A model generated the notes under the pieces. That model saw only the letters and a program-made list of their open reading frames with translations. It did not search any database and had not been told where the DNA came from. Both the position numbers and the translations under genes were made by a program. A stretch of 17,274 bases of DNA. It comes from Thermoplasmata archaeon (GTDB lineage: Archaea > Thermoplasmatota > Thermoplasmata > UBA10834). Below are positions 1 through 7,561 of this stretch, in pieces. The stretch is taken from contig DUGQ01000065.1 in the NCBI GenBank assembly GCA_013331315.1, positions 405 to 17,678 on the forward strand. Direction: 5' to 3'. The first letter of the stretch is position 1, and every line of letters begins with the position of its first letter.

Positions 1-977
1 ATCTGCCCCTCGGTGATGTAGCCCGTCAGGTCCGGTATCGGATGGGTGATGTCGTCACCGGGCATCGAGAGGATCGGGAACTGCGTGATCGAGCCCTTCT
101 TGCCCTTTATCCTTCCCGCGCGCTCGTACAGGTTCGCGAGGTCGGTGTACATGTACCCTGGATAGCCACGCCTCGCGGGCACCTCCTCCCTCGCGGCGCC
201 TATCTGCCTCAGCGCCTCGCAGTAGTTCGTCAGGTCGGTGAGGATGACCAGCACGTGCATCTCGAGGTCGAACGCGAGGTACTCCGCGGTCGTGAGCGCC
301 AGCTTCGGCGTCAGGAGCCTCTCGATGGCGGGGTCGTCCGCGAGGTTGAGGAAGACCACGGCGCGCTTCAGCGCGCCCGTGCGTTCGAAGTCCTTCATGA
401 AGTACTGGGCCTCCTCGCTCGTGATGCCCATCGCCCCGAAGACGACCGCGAACTCCTCCTTCTCCCCGAGCGTCTTCGCCTGCCTCGCGATCTGCAGGGC
501 GATGTCGTTGTGAGGAAGGCCAGATCCTGAGAAGATCGGCAGCTTCTGGCCGCGGACGAGGGTGTTCATGCCGTCTATTGAGGAAATCCCAGTCTGTATG
601 AACTCGCGCGGGTTGTCCCTCGCGTAGGGGTTGATCGCCGCCCCTATGATCTCGAGGCGCTTCTCAGGTATGATCGGTGGACCCTTGTCGAGCGGGTCTC
701 CCGACCCGGACAGTATGCGCCCGAGCATGTCCTTGGAGACCGGCATCTTAAGGGTCTCGCCGAGGAACTTCACGCCGGACGCCTTGTCTATGCCGCCAGT
801 GCCCTCGAAGACCTGCACGACCACGACCTCGTCCGACGTGTCCAGGACCTGCCCCCTCTTGTTCGAGCCGTCGGGGAGCGCGATCATGACGAGCTCGCCG
901 TACGCGACGGGCTCGGTCTTCTCGACGAAGACGAGCGGTCCGGCTATCTGCGATATTGTGTGGTACTCCTTCGCCAT
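1..977 (-). CDS. atpB: A-type ATP synthase subunit B (3' end missing)
   Basis: This is the non-catalytic regulatory subunit of the A1 head of the archaeal ATP synthase, alternating with A in the A3B3 hexamer. About 325 residues are visible of a family length near 460; the C-terminal part lies beyond base 1. The protein begins [19 protein letters not shown]. In place of a Walker A it has the B-type sequence FSGSGLPHN, followed by [13 protein letters not shown] and [13 protein letters not shown], all typical of B and not A. The ATG is at 977-975, three bases after the A stop, and the G-run at the end of atpA (GGGGGTG) can serve as its ribosome site, so the two genes are probably translationally coupled. 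Nothing in the visible part is broken. Subunit D is expected just outside the window. Confidence 0.97.
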   Translation of the reverse strand, partial: MAKEYHTISQIAGPLVFVEKTEPVAYGELVMIALPDGSNKRGQVLDTSDEVVVVQVFEGTGGIDKASGVKFLGETLKMPVSKDMLGRILSGSGDPLDKGPPIIPEKRLEIIGAAINPYARDNPREFIQTGISSIDGMNTLVRGQKLPIFSGSGLPHNDIALQIARQAKTLGEKEEFAVVFGAMGITSEEAQYFMKDFERTGALKRAVVFLNLADDPAIERLLTPKLALTTAEYLAFDLEMHVLVILTDLTNYCEALRQIGAAREEVPARRGYPGYMYTDLANLYERAGRIKGKKGSITQFPILSMPGDDITHPIPDLTGYITEGQ

Positions 978-980
978 GCG

Positions 981-2717
981 TCACACCCCCAGCTCCGAGA
1001 ACTCCTGCTCCATCTTCGCGGGCATACCCTTGAGGTCCTCGTCTATGGTCTCCTCGAACTTCAGCTTGCCCAGCTCGGTCCTGCACTTGAGCGACTGTAT
1101 CCTCTCGAGCGGTACCTCCAACGAAACGGCCTTCTTCGCGAGGTCGAAGTACCGGCGGATGGCGCGCATGTACTCGTACTGCCTCTTCAGAGGGCTGTAC
1201 GTGTCCACCGGGTGGTACGCGCTCTGCTGCAGGAAGAACTCCCGGATCATCCTCGCGACGTCGAGCGTGAGCCGCTCCTGCTCGGGCAGGGCGTCCGACC
1301 CTACGAGCTGCACGATCTCCTGCAGCTCCGACTCCTTCTGCAGGGTCTCCATGGCCCACAGCCTGACCGCGCTCCAGTCCTCGGCCACGTTCTTGCGGTA
1401 CCAGTCCTCGAGTATCGGGCTGTACAGCGAGTACGAGGTGAGCCAGTTGATGGCCGGGAAGTGCCTCCTCTCCCTCAACTTCGAGTCGAGGGCCCAGAAG
1501 ACCTTGACGATCCTGAGGGTGTTCTGTGTCACCGGCTCGCTGAAGTCCCCGCCCGAGGGCGACACCGCCCCGATGACGGATATGGACCCTGTCGGGCCCG
1601 CGAGCGTCTTGACGCGGCCGCACCTCTCGTAGAACTCGGACAGCCTCGATGCCAGGTAGGCAGGGTAGCCCTCCTCGCCGGGCATCTCCTCCAGCCTGGA
1701 GGATATCTCCCTCATCGCCTCCGCCCAGCGGGAGGTAGAGTCGGCCATGAGCGAGACGTCGTATCCCATGTCCCTGTAGTACTCGGCGACGGTTATGCCC
1801 GTGTACACCGACGCCTCCCGCGCGGCGACGGGCATGTTGGAAGTGTTCGCTATCAGGACGGTCCTGCCCATGAGGGGCTTGCCCGTCTTCGGGTCCTCCA
1901 GCTCGGGGAAGGACGTCAGCACCTCCGTCATCTCGTTGCCTCTCTCCCCGCAGCCCACGTAGACGACGATGTGCGCGTCGCTCCACTTGGACAGCTGCTG
2001 AGAGGTGACGGTCTTCCCTGTCCCGAACCCGCCGGGGATGGCGGCCGTGCCGCCCTTCGCGAGCGGGAACAGCGTGTCGAGCACCCGTTGGCCGGTGACC
2101 AGGGGTATGTCGGGAAGCAGCTTCTCCGAGTACGGCCTCGACGTCCTCACGGACCACTTCTGCGTGAGACCGATGACGTGCCCGTTCTCCAACTCGCCGA
2201 CCGACTCCTCGACCGTGAACGCCCCCTCGGATATGGCCTTGACCCTGCCGTGCACCTTCGGTGGCAGCAACACCCTGTGGACCATGTTCCCCTCGGGCAC
2301 CTCGCCTATGACCATGCCGCCCTGAAGCTCGTCCCCGCGCTTGACCTTCGGTGTGAACTTCCACTTCTTGGCGCGGTCGAGTCCTGGCGCGGTCACGCCC
2401 CTGGACACGAAGTCCCCCTGCATCTCCTTGAGCACAGGCAGCGGCCTCTGGACGCCGTCGTATATGCTGGACAGCAACCCCGGCCCGAGTTCGACCTGGA
2501 GCGGCTCGCCCGTGTTGACGACCGGTTCTCCGGGGCGAATGCCCGACGTGTCCTCGTAGACCTGGATGATGGCCCTGTCGCCGACGAGCTTGATGACCTC
2601 GCCCATGAGGCTGAGGCCGCCCACGAGCACGACATCGTACATCCTCGGCGAGATACCCTCTACCGTGGCGACCGGCCCTGCTATCCTGACGATCTTTCCC
2701 TTGCCTTGTTCCTCCAT
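981..2717 (-). CDS. atpA: A-type ATP synthase catalytic subunit A
   Basis: This is the catalytic nucleotide-binding subunit of the A1 sector, making ATP from ADP and phosphate at the A/B interface. At 578 residues it is full length and carries no intein in the P-loop, unlike the A subunit of Thermoplasma. Order seen: an N-terminal beta barrel (1-75), the non-homologous region specific to A/V-type A subunits (about 110-200), the P-loop GGFGTGKT (229-236), the catalytic glutamate in GERGNEM (E258), the Walker B region [15 protein letters not shown] (D326), and a helical C-terminal domain. The P-loop differs from the common archaeal GPFGSGKT at two positions. The ATG at 2717 follows GGAGGAG by about eight bases. 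It lies 19 bases after atpF and three bases before atpB. Confidence 0.98.
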   Translation of the reverse strand: MEEQGKGKIVRIAGPVATVEGISPRMYDVVLVGGLSLMGEVIKLVGDRAIIQVYEDTSGIRPGEPVVNTGEPLQVELGPGLLSSIYDGVQRPLPVLKEMQGDFVSRGVTAPGLDRAKKWKFTPKVKRGDELQGGMVIGEVPEGNMVHRVLLPPKVHGRVKAISEGAFTVEESVGELENGHVIGLTQKWSVRTSRPYSEKLLPDIPLVTGQRVLDTLFPLAKGGTAAIPGGFGTGKTVTSQQLSKWSDAHIVVYVGCGERGNEMTEVLTSFPELEDPKTGKPLMGRTVLIANTSNMPVAAREASVYTGITVAEYYRDMGYDVSLMADSTSRWAEAMREISSRLEEMPGEEGYPAYLASRLSEFYERCGRVKTLAGPTGSISVIGAVSPSGGDFSEPVTQNTLRIVKVFWALDSKLRERRHFPAINWLTSYSLYSPILEDWYRKNVAEDWSAVRLWAMETLQKESELQEIVQLVGSDALPEQERLTLDVARMIREFFLQQSAYHPVDTYSPLKRQYEYMRAIRRYFDLAKKAVSLEVPLERIQSLKCRTELGKLKFEETIDEDLKGMPAKMEQEFSELGV

Positions 2718-2736
2718 GCGGATCGCTCCTCCTCTA

Positions 2737-3036
2737 TCACTTGGTCTTGTAAAGGTCGATACCCATCGCCCGTCGCACCTTGTCCCGGATGTCTCCCTCC
2801 TCCTCTCCGACAGGGATCACGACGGGGTCCACGCTGCCCATCATCTTGTCCTTGAGATGCTGGGGCAGCGAATCGAGGTCCTTGGTGTGCACCGCCAGTA
2901 TCCCGATGTCCTCCTGCTCCATTAGGGAGGCTATCGTCTCCTGAAGCTTCTCAGGCGGCACGCCGTAGACCTTCTTGATGCCGGCGAGCCTGAACCCTAC
3001 GACGAAATCCTCAGACCCGACGACTGCGATCTCCAT
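2737..3036 (-). CDS. atpF: A-type ATP synthase subunit F
   Basis: This is a small central-stalk subunit that binds D and regulates rotary coupling. It has 99 residues, the usual size, and begins [20 protein letters not shown], the typical N-terminal strand-helix of archaeal F. It ends in a charged helix ([18 protein letters not shown]). The ATG lies one base after the TGA of atpC, and its GGTGA ribosome site is formed by the last codons of atpC. F translation is therefore probably coupled to C. It sits between C and A, as in the canonical archaeal order. Confidence 0.95.
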   Translation of the reverse strand: MEIAVVGSEDFVVGFRLAGIKKVYGVPPEKLQETIASLMEQEDIGILAVHTKDLDSLPQHLKDKMMGSVDPVVIPVGEEEGDIRDKVRRAMGIDLYKTK

Positions 3037-3037
3037 C

Positions 3038-4096
3038 TCACATCACCAACAGATCCTGTATCACATCGTTCGAGAGGCCCCTCTCCTTGCCCCTCGCGAT
3101 TATCCTGATGTTGTCGACCTCTGTCTTCTTCCTGATTATGTAGTCTATTATCGGGAGGACCGACAGAGGGTAGAACCTTCCGAACTTCTCGGCGGTCCGT
3201 ATCAGCGCCTTGTCGAGAGCTATCGTGAGCCCCGACAGCTTCCTGTCCTCCCGGAACTTGTCTATGCTCGGCTTGATCGTCTCGTACAGAGACGACTTCT
3301 CCAGCTCCTCGAGTATCTGGTCGACCCCCGCGCCCTGGGCCATGGTCCTCAGCCTGTCAATCCCGAACTCCATGCCGCCGGGGATGAGATACTTCTGTAT
3401 CTTGTCCTCGGTCAGCCCCTCGGCCTTCAGCTTCAGAAGCACCTTCAGGTTGGTCACGTCGATCTCCCTGCGGATGAAGTCCCGGAGAAGCTTCGCGGCG
3501 TTGTTAATCGGCTCGATGACGTCGAGCAGGTCCCTGTACATCGACATGTCCAGATGATCCTCCAGCGGGGCCAACTTGCTCGCCTCGACGACGTCCCTCT
3601 CCAGTTCCGGGGTTATCCGAAGTGAAGGATGCTTCGAGAGGTCCTCCATCACCGCCCTGGTGGTCTCCATCGCTATCAGCGACTTCAGGTAGGCTTCCGA
3701 GAAGGCGCCTGCGGGCACGACGGTGTCCATCACCTCTTCGACCTCCGCCCCGGAGACCTTTCCCCGGAGGATGGTCTTGACGTTGAACGTGTCCCACCTC
3801 CTGAGGTAGTTACCCACCATGCCGCGCAACCGACCGGTGGTGAAGCTGAGGATGTCAGAGTAGGTCTCCGCGAGGTTCTTGGTGACCGCGACCTCCACGA
3901 GGTCGGCGCCTGAGTAGCGAGACGCGTAATGGGTCATCTCGTCCCTGTACTGCGTCTCCCCCAGGAACCTGCCTATCTCGTGCACGTCCATCATCAGGAG
4001 GCGCGAATAGACGTCCCTTGAGAGCAGGAACTTCTTGCGCGCCTTGACACGGGCGCAGGCGTACGCGTAGTTGCCCCTCCGACCGAATACCTTCAT
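3038..4096 (-). CDS. atpC: A-type ATP synthase subunit C
   Basis: This is the funnel-shaped adaptor (the V-ATPase d subunit homologue) that joins the central stalk to the membrane K ring. It has 352 residues, close to the family norm, with no membrane segment. The all-helical sequence starts MKVFGRRGNYAYACARVKARKKFLL and shows the repeated family pattern, including LRGMVGNYLRRWDTFNVKTILRG and the paralogous FIRREIDVTNLKVLLKLKAEG of the second and third helical repeats. The ATG at 4096 follows AGAGGAA by five bases. It starts 10 bases after atpE and ends one base before atpF. Identification rests on the fold-specific repeats and on operon position. Confidence 0.95.
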   Translation of the reverse strand: MKVFGRRGNYAYACARVKARKKFLLSRDVYSRLLMMDVHEIGRFLGETQYRDEMTHYASRYSGADLVEVAVTKNLAETYSDILSFTTGRLRGMVGNYLRRWDTFNVKTILRGKVSGAEVEEVMDTVVPAGAFSEAYLKSLIAMETTRAVMEDLSKHPSLRITPELERDVVEASKLAPLEDHLDMSMYRDLLDVIEPINNAAKLLRDFIRREIDVTNLKVLLKLKAEGLTEDKIQKYLIPGGMEFGIDRLRTMAQGAGVDQILEELEKSSLYETIKPSIDKFREDRKLSGLTIALDKALIRTAEKFGRFYPLSVLPIIDYIIRKKTEVDNIRIIARGKERGLSNDVIQDLLVM

Positions 4097-4106
4097 GCAG
4101 TTCCTC

Positions 4107-4664
4107 TCAGCCGAACAGCTGTGTGTATATCTCGTTCATCTTCTGGCTCCAGACCTCCTCGAGCATCGTCTCGAACCTGTAGTCCAGCCTCACGCTGCGG
4201 TCCTTGCTCTCGAACACGAGCCCTCCGACACAGTCGATCGTGCCGACGCTCGCGATGCCCGGCGGTGGTTTGAGGGCGGAGCGGTCGGCCTCGTTCGAGT
4301 ATACGTTGCAGTCCCCGAGGATGCCTTTCGCCTTCGCGAACAGCTTCGCGTAGAGGGGGTGCTTCTTCTCTGGCGGGTACGCCGCCAGTTCAGCCAGCGA
4401 GCGCTCCTTGAGGTCCTCGAGCACCTCGCGCTGGGCGGCGAGGAGTATCTTCCTCGATTCCAGCTCCGCGCTCGAGAGCTCGTGCTGCTCGAGCTGCGCG
4501 ATCTGCCCTTCGACCCGCTTGAGCGCCCTCTCGCGGCTCTCCTTGATCTCGCCGTCTGCGGCGCCCGTCTGCTCGTCGCGCTCGGCCTCGCCCTGTCGCA
4601 CGATCTCCCGCGCCTGCTCCTGCCCCTTCCGGAGGATGTCCTCGACCAACTTGTCCAAGCCCAT
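4107..4664 (-). CDS. atpE: A-type ATP synthase subunit E
   Basis: This is a peripheral-stalk subunit; with H it forms a coiled-coil stator linking the A1 head to subunit I. From the ATG at 4664 it has 185 residues: a long N-terminal coiled coil (about 1-85, rich in E, R, Q and A) and a globular C-terminal domain (about 90-185) with the family pattern of a VGGLVFESKDRSVRLDYRFE strand pair and a final helix ending LFG. A GTG at 4673 would add three residues (MRT), but it would sit one base after GGAGAG. The ATG at 4664 has a 10-base spacer to that site and gives the usual start MGLDKLVEDILRKGQ. The 54 bases upstream, between K and E, are the longest gap in the operon. Confidence 0.93.
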   Translation of the reverse strand: MGLDKLVEDILRKGQEQAREIVRQGEAERDEQTGAADGEIKESRERALKRVEGQIAQLEQHELSSAELESRKILLAAQREVLEDLKERSLAELAAYPPEKKHPLYAKLFAKAKGILGDCNVYSNEADRSALKPPPGIASVGTIDCVGGLVFESKDRSVRLDYRFETMLEEVWSQKMNEIYTQLFG

Positions 4665-4718
4665 GGTCCTCACGCTCTCCTATCCGCAGCGTATAGCGGT
4701 CAATGATCCGTTCCCGGA

Positions 4719-4946
4719 TTACACCTTTCCGTACAGCAGGAACGCGACGACGAAGCCGAGGATCACGATTGTCTCTGGCAGGACCAACAGGATCATGCCC
4801 TTTCCGAACATCTTCGGGTCCTCAGCCGTCGCGCCGACCGCGGCCGCGCCAATCTGTCCCTGCGCCAGGCCGGTGCCAATCCCCGCGAGACCCAATGCGA
4901 TCCCAGCGCCGATCAGCGCCAACCCCTGTGCGTCATACTCTAGCAT
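4719..4946 (-). CDS. atpK: A-type ATP synthase membrane rotor subunit K (c subunit)
   Basis: This is the proteolipid that forms the rotating ring and carries the coupling ion across the membrane. It has 75 residues and a single two-helix hairpin, not a fused multi-hairpin form. Helix 1 is about residues 9-33 (glycine-rich GIALGLAGIGTGLAQG). A polar loop (TAEDPK) follows, then helix 2 at about 50-73, with the ion-binding glutamate in LPETIV (E58). Q29 in helix 1 and T59 next to the glutamate match Na+-ligand positions of Na+-type rings; a tyrosine seen in many such rings is missing. The ATG at 4946 overlaps the end of atpI by seven bases and has a strong GGAGG five bases upstream. The same frame stays open far upstream, but that part is only the shadow of atpI. 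Confidence 0.96.
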   Translation of the reverse strand: MLEYDAQGLALIGAGIALGLAGIGTGLAQGQIGAAAVGATAEDPKMFGKGMILLVLPETIVILGFVVAFLLYGKV

Positions 4947-6955
4947 TTCATTCCTCCTTCTCTCGATGTCTTGCCCACTGAGTGCTTCCGCTCGTACTTC
5001 AGAGGCTCGAAGTCTATCCCTCCGCCCTCGAAGAACTTGAGGAAGAACTCCACATAGTTCAACCTGATTGCCTGGATCCCGGCGGACAACGCGCCGAGGA
5101 AGAACACGAAGAACATCTGCGTGATGAATAGTGCGGCCGCCCCAGCTATCGCGACGCCTATGCTGCCGCTGTCGAATATCAGCGGGAACAGCATGGTGTT
5201 GAACGCGAGCGCCATCGCCCCCTTGCCCACCGCGAGGGCCGCCAACCTGGTGTAAGACACCAGGTTCGTGAAGAGCCCGATCACCTCGGTCAACGCGAGC
5301 GCGCCCTCGGTGAACGGGAGGGCTATCACGCCGATCACGATGAGGACGACCGCGGGTATCGAGACGACCGTGCCGACGACGCTCGTCGTGATGTCCGGAA
5401 GCACGGCGAGGACCGTGGCGTTCATGATCTCGCTCGTCGCCGTGGCGTTCCCCGCGATCACCATGATCTCGGCGAACATGCCGAAGAGTATCGGGAGCCA
5501 CGCTATCTTCGCGAGCGCGTGCTTCATGTTGTGCTTGACGTGGTTCATGAAGCCGAACACGAACCCGAGCGTGAGATGGACCCACCCAGCTAGGATCGAG
5601 ATGGCCAACATCTCCTTGATGTCGTGCATCTTGTCCAGAACGGGGTGTATGGGTATGTTCGCGACCGCCTCCCACGAGTGCTCGTCGTGGGCTTCTTCCG
5701 GTGGATGGAAAGGAACCCCGAACGCCTCCGCGAACACGAAAAGCCCGAACACGCTGGCGACGATACCCCCGGCCATGATTATCATCCCGAGCCGTCTAAG
5801 GTCCGCGGAGTCCTTGAGCTTCGTCGTTATGACGAGCCCGAGCAGGAACAGGCCCAGGCCGAAGCCGAGGTCCCCTATCATGAAGCCGAAGAAGAGCGGG
5901 AAGGTGATGAAGAGGACGAACGTGGGGTCGACCTCCTTGTAGCGCGGTGTCGAGACGAGACTGATGAAGAACTCGAACGGACGCACGGGCGTGGGGTTCT
6001 TCAGCTTCACGGGAGGCTCGTCCTCGTGGTCTGCGGGCATGGTCTCGATGAAAGCCAGGCCCGAACACGTGGTGCTGAGCTCCGAATGGATCTCCTTCAC
6101 CTTCGCCGTCGGCATCCACCCATCTATCACGAATGAGTGCTTGCTGGTGGCGATCCGGAGCGGCGTCTCCGCCTTCATCACCTCTATCGAGAGGTACTCC
6201 TCCGAGGCGACGATCATGTCGGCGAAGCGCTTCCTGGCCTGCTCGAGCTCGTTCTCGACCCGATCCAGGTCCCTTTCCAGCTCGGCCACGTGGGACCGGT
6301 TCTTGGAGACTATCTCGTCCATCCTGCCCGACAACTCGGGCGGCTTGACCTCCTGGAACCCGTGCTCGACCAATATCCGGCTGGCCTCGACCTGGTCCTT
6401 GTCCCTGGTGAACAGTATGAGCGCGACCCCGCCCACCGCGGGGGCCTTGAACAGCTCGTACTCCTTGACCTTCGAGGAGAGGGCCGCCTCGGGGTCGGCC
6501 TTGCAGACCCCTGACAGCACGGCGACACTGCGGTAGCCTCTGAGGTCCTCCACCTTGAGTCCGAATGACGAGAACGGCTCGAGAGAGCGGGTCTCGGCCT
6601 CTCTCTCCCGAATCAGCGTCTGGATCTTCTGCCTCGACTCGACCTTGCCGGATATGTTGAGGTCCATGGTCACGAGAGCCTGGTCCAACCTGCCCTCTAT
6701 CTCGGACACGGGCATCTTGCGAGAGGGTTTGTACTCCTCGATCTCGAGCGAGCGCATCAGCGCCCTCAGCTTCAGGAGCCGTTTGGATGCCTCGGACGCC
6801 CTCGGGAAGGGCTCGCCGATGCCGAAATCGTCCTCCTCGCCAGTGAAGTCGATCAGATGAAGCGCGCCAAGGTCGAACAGGCATTCGATCGTGGCGTCCA
6901 GACTATCCATCGAGCCTACGACGACTACCCTTGTCATCTCCTCGGGTCTAAGCAT
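4940..6955 (-). CDS. atpI: A-type ATP synthase membrane stator subunit I (a subunit)
   Basis: This is the stator subunit that holds the ion half-channels beside the K ring. It has 671 residues, normal for the family. The N-terminal half (1-325) is cytoplasmic, with coiled-coil stretches at about 105-125 and 215-250, and anchors the peripheral stalks. The C-terminal half (about 345-635) has seven to eight membrane segments. The essential membrane arginine is in LVSYTRLAALAVG (R570), and the conserved end AIRLNYVEFFLKFFEGGG contains R631. A loop at about 415-445 is rich in His and acidic residues. The ATG at 6955 overlaps atpH by eight bases and has GAGAGG in the atpH end. A second ATG at 6937 is preceded immediately by GAGGAG, too close to be favoured. 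The end overlaps atpK by seven bases. Confidence 0.97.
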   Translation of the reverse strand: MLRPEEMTRVVVVGSMDSLDATIECLFDLGALHLIDFTGEEDDFGIGEPFPRASEASKRLLKLRALMRSLEIEEYKPSRKMPVSEIEGRLDQALVTMDLNISGKVESRQKIQTLIREREAETRSLEPFSSFGLKVEDLRGYRSVAVLSGVCKADPEAALSSKVKEYELFKAPAVGGVALILFTRDKDQVEASRILVEHGFQEVKPPELSGRMDEIVSKNRSHVAELERDLDRVENELEQARKRFADMIVASEEYLSIEVMKAETPLRIATSKHSFVIDGWMPTAKVKEIHSELSTTCSGLAFIETMPADHEDEPPVKLKNPTPVRPFEFFISLVSTPRYKEVDPTFVLFITFPLFFGFMIGDLGFGLGLFLLGLVITTKLKDSADLRRLGMIIMAGGIVASVFGLFVFAEAFGVPFHPPEEAHDEHSWEAVANIPIHPVLDKMHDIKEMLAISILAGWVHLTLGFVFGFMNHVKHNMKHALAKIAWLPILFGMFAEIMVIAGNATATSEIMNATVLAVLPDITTSVVGTVVSIPAVVLIVIGVIALPFTEGALALTEVIGLFTNLVSYTRLAALAVGKGAMALAFNTMLFPLIFDSGSIGVAIAGAAALFITQMFFVFFLGALSAGIQAIRLNYVEFFLKFFEGGGIDFEPLKYERKHSVGKTSREGGMKC

Positions 6956-7283
6956 CAGCTGCCCTCTCGAACTCCGATAGAACGAAGGCCTTGACCTTCA
7001 CAGTACTGCGCTTGGCGTTGGCAGCGAGCGCCTCGGCCCGTCTCTCGCCTTCCTCCAGGACCGCCTTCTTCCTCGCCTCGATCTGAACCTTCGCCGCGGA
7101 CATGCGCGAGTCGAGTTCCTTCTTGAGCTCGACCTCCGCGGTCTCGGCCCTCTCGATGGCGCGACGCTTCCCCTCGGCCTGGAGCTGCTTCCTGCGTTCC
7201 TCGGCCTCTCTGAGCGTGGCCTCGACCTTCAACTCTGCTTCACGTATCTGATTAAGTATGTCGGCCTTGCCCAAGGTTGACAC
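6948..7283 (-). CDS. atpH: A-type ATP synthase peripheral-stalk subunit H
   Basis: This is the partner of subunit E in the peripheral stalk (also called G in the V-type naming). It has 111 residues and is almost entirely one charged amphipathic helix with heptad-like spacing (ADILNQIREAELKVEATLRE, then many E, R, K and A), as expected for the right-handed E/H coiled coil. It begins with GTG at 7283 behind a G-run (GGGGGGC) and is the first gene of the operon. A TATA element starts 33 bases upstream of the GTG. Sequence identity within this family is weak, so the call rests on the coiled-coil composition, the length and the position before atpI. Confidence 0.9.
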   Translation of the reverse strand: MSTLGKADILNQIREAELKVEATLREAEERRKQLQAEGKRRAIERAETAEVELKKELDSRMSAAKVQIEARKKAVLEEGERRAEALAANAKRSTVKVKAFVLSEFERAADA

Positions 7284-7308
7284 GCCCCCCGTGTGCTGAT
7301 GCCGTCAG

Positions 7309-7316
7309 GATATAAA
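7309..7316 (-). promoter_or_regulatory. Box A (TATA) promoter of the ATP synthase operon
   Basis: Read on the minus strand this is TTTATATC within CCTATTTATATCC, a good archaeal box A in a G+C-rich setting. Standard spacing puts the transcript start near 7285, so the mRNA would have almost no leader before the GTG of atpH. This is inferred from sequence only. Confidence 0.6.
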
Positions 7317-7467
7317 TAGGCTATCGTGGGGCCGGGCTTGCGTCGAGAGATTCGGCGCACCGCTGCCCAACGGGAGATGACGGGGGGAAGAGGCCGCCGT
7401 CCCGTCGGCTCGCGGGTTCCTGGCGATGAACAACAGTATGCATTCAGAGGCACTGACCCACGGCAGG

Positions 7468-7475
7468 TTTATAGC
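7468..7475 (+). promoter_or_regulatory. Candidate box A of the C11 peptidase gene
   Basis: TTTATAGC is the only TATA-like element between the atp promoter and the peptidase. It predicts a transcript start near 7499. That lies downstream of the ATG at 7493 but upstream of the TTG at 7562, which supports the TTG as the start. The leader would be about 60 bases and would contain GGAGGT. Confidence 0.5.
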
Positions 7476-7550
7476 GCATTCCTGCGCTCCCAATGCCGGG
7501 TCGGCGGCGCACGCGCGCCTCCGCCGAATGGGGGATCAAGACGCTTTCGA

Positions 7551-7556
7551 GGAGGT
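7551..7556 (+). promoter_or_regulatory. Ribosome binding site that sets the C11 peptidase start
   Basis: GGAGGT with a five-base spacer precedes the TTG at 7562. It is the best ribosome site in the region, and the TTG immediately precedes a signal peptide. The earlier in-frame ATG at 7493 has no such site. Confidence 0.75.
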
Positions 7557-7561
7557 ATCGA

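Larger units (their letters stand above)
7284..7561. other. Divergent intergenic region between atpH and the C11 peptidase
   Basis: These 278 bases hold the minus-strand box A for the ATP synthase operon at the left end and a plus-strand TATA element plus ribosome site for the peptidase at the right end. In between (about 7325-7460) I find no tRNA, no convincing ORF and no clear repeat. Open frames there lack ribosome sites and protein-like composition. Confidence 0.6.

Noticed and set aside
748..2364. Long minus-strand open frame opposite the start of atpB and across atpA
   Set aside because: It is a shadow frame in G+C-rich coding DNA: very high Arg/Gly/His, no domains, and fully covered by atpA and atpB.
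960..2855. Long plus-strand open frame of 631 residues antisense to atpA and atpF
   Set aside because: Arg/Leu/His/Pro-rich composition without any motif; it exists because the third positions of the real gene avoid stops.
4947..5675. Upstream extension of the atpK frame, giving a 318-residue protein
   Set aside because: Only the last 75 residues are proteolipid-like. The upstream part is low-complexity Arg/His/Asp and overlaps atpI in another frame; the ATG at 4946 has a strong ribosome site.
5796..6884. 362-residue minus-strand frame within atpI
   Set aside because: Out-of-frame shadow of atpI with Arg/Gly-rich composition and no family resemblance.
7325..7460. Possible tRNA or small RNA in the atpH-peptidase gap
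   Set aside because: There is no T-arm GGTTCGA motif with matching stems and no cloverleaf could be drawn.
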